A stretch of 64,000 nt of DNA from Arthrobacter sp. HY1533 (GTDB lineage Bacteria; Actinomycetota; Actinomycetes; Actinomycetales; Micrococcaceae), in the NCBI RefSeq assembly GCF_027568515.1, contig NZ_JANKZF010000014.1, forward strand, positions 99,503 through 163,502, in the 5' to 3' direction. Shown here one piece after another: positions 61,919-64,000 of the stretch. The translations under genes were made by a program, and so were the position numbers. Each line of letters opens with the position of its first letter. The first letter of the stretch is position 1. Below the pieces are notes generated by a model. That model saw only the letters and a program-made list of their open reading frames with translations. It was not told the origin of the DNA and searched no databases.

Positions 61919-62650
61919 CTAGCCGACCAGCCCGCTGGAGCCGAGCAGGCTGCCGATAGCGAACGTGGCGGCCAGGGCCAGCGCGCCGCCGAGGACCACC
62001 CGGGCCGCGGCCTTGAACCGCGGGCCGCCGCCGATCACGGCGCCCAGCCAGCCGGTGGCGCCCAGGGCGAGCAGAACCGCCACGAAGGTCACGGGGACGC
62101 GGATGGAATCAGGCGGCAGCAGGATGGCGAGCAGGGGCAGGATGGCACCCAGGGTGAACGCGATGGCGGAGGCGAATGCGGCGTGCCAGGGGCTGACCAC
62201 CTCGTCAGCGTCGAGGTTCAGTTCCGCCTGCAGGTGTGCGCCGAGGGCGTCGTGTTCGCTCAGTTCTGTGGCCACCAGGGCGGCCGTGGCGGGGGAGAGG
62301 CCCTTGCGTTCGTAGGCGGCCGCGAGTTGGTCCGCGGCATCCTTGGGGTCGTGCCGGAGTTCGCGGCGCTTGGCGTCAATCAGTGCCTTTTGGCTGTCGC
62401 TCTGGCTGCTGACGGACACGTATTCGCCCAGGGCCATGGAGATTGCGCCGCCCACGAGTGCCGCCATGCCGGCGGTGAGGAGCGGGCCGTTGCCGGACGT
62501 GGCACCGGCGACGCCCACCACCACGGCCGCGACGGAGACAATGCCGTCGTTGGCGCCCAGCACACCTGCCCGCAACCAGTTCAGACGTTGTGCGATTTCC
62601 CCTGTTGTTGAGAGCTCCCGGGGCCGTGCCAGCTCATCAGATCGCTTCAT
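61919..62650 (-). CDS. VIT1/CCC1-family membrane transporter
   Basis: From ATG 62650 the 243-residue protein has five helices and the family patterns 'NWLRAGVLGANDGIVSVAAVVVGVAGA', 'GGAISMALGEYVSVSSQSDSQKALI' and 'PWHAAFASAIAFTLGAILPLL'. The family moves Fe2+ or Mn2+. The acidic cytoplasmic loop (about 90-140) would bind metal. It shares a transcript with the kinase-like gene. Confidence 0.92.
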   Translation of the reverse strand: MKRSDELARPRELSTTGEIAQRLNWLRAGVLGANDGIVSVAAVVVGVAGATSGNGPLLTAGMAALVGGAISMALGEYVSVSSQSDSQKALIDAKRRELRHDPKDAADQLAAAYERKGLSPATAALVATELSEHDALGAHLQAELNLDADEVVSPWHAAFASAIAFTLGAILPLLAILLPPDSIRVPVTFVAVLLALGATGWLGAVIGGGPRFKAAARVVLGGALALAATFAIGSLLGSSGLVG

Positions 62651-63009
62651 TCCCCCAGCAAACCACCATGACAAATTGGCCGCCAGCAAGGAAAGGATGC
62701 CCTCGCTGAGGTTTGGCTGGCCTTTGTCTTGCCGAGGTGGTTCCGCGCGGGATTGCCTTCCCTATGTACGACGCCGGGCACCTCCTTGGTGGGTTCGGTG
62801 GGGTTGTCGCAGGTGGTCATGGAGAAGCCTAAACCACCAACCATTCTCACCGTTCTGCGCCTGAGGTGTCAGTCGAGAGTGTGTAGATAGGGTCGACCTC
62901 AATTCCTGACTGACTCAAGCAGCGACATTCGGAGAAACTGACTGTGGTCGGATCGGGCAGCATTGCGACGCCGAAGAGGGTTGGTGACGCAGACAGCCCA
63001 AGAGCTCGG
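62651..63009. other. Gene-free stretch at the start of the right accessory edge
   Basis: No convincing gene, RNA or repeat was seen. A 67-codon minus-strand frame (62647-62850) lacks family features. Base composition falls from about 62850 onward. Confidence 0.4.
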
Positions 63010-63735
63010 TTAATCGACTAATGCGGATGATCTATAGGTGGCTATTGCGAGTGCGGTTGAACTGAGGACTTCCACGATTATGACTACTAGACCGATGATC
63101 TCAATGGTCAAGGTCGACCCAGGTTTCCATCTTTCTGTTCCTAGGATATAGAAGCAGAAAGTGACGCCAGCGGGCAGATAAAGGACACTAACGTACATCG
63201 CTTGTGCCACTATCGCGAGTCGCCTGATCACCGGGGCGCGCTTCAATCGATGGTGTGCGAAGCCCTCCCACCCCAAGACCTGAAATTTGTCAGTGGATCC
63301 TTGCCTTGCGCACAAATCTCTAATTGCTGGAACCAATTGTCTCTCTATGTATATGGCGTTGAGTCTGATGGTGAGTTGTGATTGGGAGTTCGCCACCGGC
63401 AGCCACAGCAGAACCGCAGTCAGGAAGAGCACCATCGAGGGGAGCCACTTTCCGAGAATTCCGAAGGCTGCCACGTTCAGTCCGGTGGCAACGACGACTG
63501 CGCCTGCCGCAGTGAATACCGCCGCAACGAGAGCCATGTAGAGTTGGCGCTCGTTGCCGACAAGAGAGTCAATCTCCTGCTGGCGGGACGAGAGATCAGC
63601 CAAGAGCGCTTGGAATCGCCGATCCTCTGCGATGCGCATCGAGTCGGACTCCGCGTCGGTATTCTTCAGCCCCCTGATCAAGGAGCTATCAGCGAATTCG
63701 GCGTCGCTTGTGGATTCGAAACCATGTTTTGTCAA
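63010..63735 (-). CDS. Hypothetical four-helix membrane protein
   Basis: The frame opens with TTG 63735 (241 residues); the first ATG is 63639, and no start has a clear ribosome site. Residues 40-62 form a charged helix ('RRFQALLADLSSRQQEIDSLVGNERQ'), followed by hydrophobic helices near 66-87, 95-115, 175-197 and 205-232. The layout, a short coiled segment then paired helices, recalls SLATT-like proteins suspected in phage defence, but similarity is weak. It stands alone in a low-GC segment, a sign of transfer. Confidence 0.65.
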   Translation of the reverse strand: MTKHGFESTSDAEFADSSLIRGLKNTDAESDSMRIAEDRRFQALLADLSSRQQEIDSLVGNERQLYMALVAAVFTAAGAVVVATGLNVAAFGILGKWLPSMVLFLTAVLLWLPVANSQSQLTIRLNAIYIERQLVPAIRDLCARQGSTDKFQVLGWEGFAHHRLKRAPVIRRLAIVAQAMYVSVLYLPAGVTFCFYILGTERWKPGSTLTIEIIGLVVIIVEVLSSTALAIATYRSSALVD

Positions 63736-63981
63736 TTAGAAGACCACCGTCATCAATCCACCCTGTTGAGGGGGAAGTCTTGGAGAGCAGCGGCGGCTAG
63801 TGGCCATGCGTCGAACATACACCTCAACGGTCGCCCGCGCGACAGCTGATGTGCTTCTGCGTGGGGGCAGGTGTTGCCTGTTTTGTGGTGTCTGTTCCTC
63901 CACAGGGGCTCTGGGGCGGTAGTTGTGCACATCGGGGCTTGTTTGGGCTTCTTTGTCAGTGCCTGGATTTAGAATTAGGGC
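63736..63981. other. Non-coding stretch
   Basis: No gene was recognised between the membrane protein and the plus-strand start at the window edge. A short minus-strand frame looks random. Confidence 0.35.
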
Positions 63982-64000
63982 ATGGAAACAGCGGCGGGGA
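63982..64000 (+). CDS. Possible start of a gene cut by the window edge
   Basis: An ATG at 63982 begins 'METAAG' and is preceded by TTAGGGC. Only six codons are visible. The upstream pattern recalls DUF222/HNH endonuclease genes of actinobacteria, but this cannot be decided here. Confidence 0.25.

Noticed and set aside
62647..62850. 67-codon minus-strand frame upstream of the VIT1-like gene
   Set aside because: No ribosome site near the usable starts and no family pattern.

Overview
The window is high-GC chromosomal DNA of a Micrococcaceae actinobacterium, most likely Arthrobacter in the broad sense. The grounds are the rpsB-tsf-pyrH-frr-cdsA, dxr-rseP-ispG and proS order, frequent GTG/TTG starts, a DivIVA-family protein after cdsA, and a branched-chain keto acid dehydrogenase/leucine cluster laid out like the actinobacterial bkd-acc locus. 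No rRNA, tRNA, CRISPR array or intact insertion sequence was seen. Gene functions are read from the translated sequence and recalled family knowledge; no search was run.

Layout. 1-2180: lower-GC accessory segment on the minus strand, with a truncated HIRAN-like membrane protein and a putative helix-turn-helix protein, bounded by a plus-strand terminator that has no plus-strand gene before it. 2375-4502: a small protein, an operator-controlled acyl-CoA dehydrogenase and an M23 protein. 4849-10495: translation and envelope core (rpsB, tsf, pyrH, frr, cdsA, DivIVA-like). 10512-16663: a LytS/LytTR two-component operon carrying its own solute symporter, divergent from a DUF485-symporter pair; tandem LytTR-like half-sites lie between them. 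16875-24140: papain-like protease, small membrane proteins, an Lrp regulator and bkdABC. 24177-32701: TetR plus a leucine-degradation operon (carboxylase beta and alpha, acyl-CoA dehydrogenase, CoA-transferase A/B, MaoC, CitE-like lyase). 32831-42750: FMN reductase/MarR pair, dxr, rseP, tautomerase/TetR, HtrA-like protease, SatD pair, YciI, ispG, GNAT. 42747-52720: secreted serine hydrolase, LysR, five-gene oligopeptide ABC importer and a NylB-like cytosolic serine hydrolase. 52860-57843: FadH-like reductase/PadR, lone WXG100-like protein, ABC-2 exporter, small helix-hairpin-helix-like protein. 58033-62650: proS, TauE/SafE, aminoglycoside-kinase-like protein, VIT1-like transporter. 62651-64000: a second gene-poor accessory edge with one membrane protein.

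How it works together. bkdABC makes acyl-CoAs from branched-chain keto acids. The next operon can carry isovaleryl-CoA through carboxylation, hydration (MaoC-like), lyase cleavage (CitE-like) and CoA transfer. The peptide importer with two beta-lactamase-fold hydrolases looks like a scavenging module for peptide-like or amide oligomers. Acetate/pyruvate-type symporters sit under a LytTR system.

The most distinctive signals are dispersed repeats. Four copies of a 24-bp element lie in one orientation inside the leucine operon, and three of them are translated in frame. There is also a nested double palindrome at 32721-32821, a 54-bp element shared by 34053 and 59918, and a 26-bp-arm palindrome at 52734. 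A predicted leaderless, self-overlapping promoter for the SatD gene is a further point of interest.
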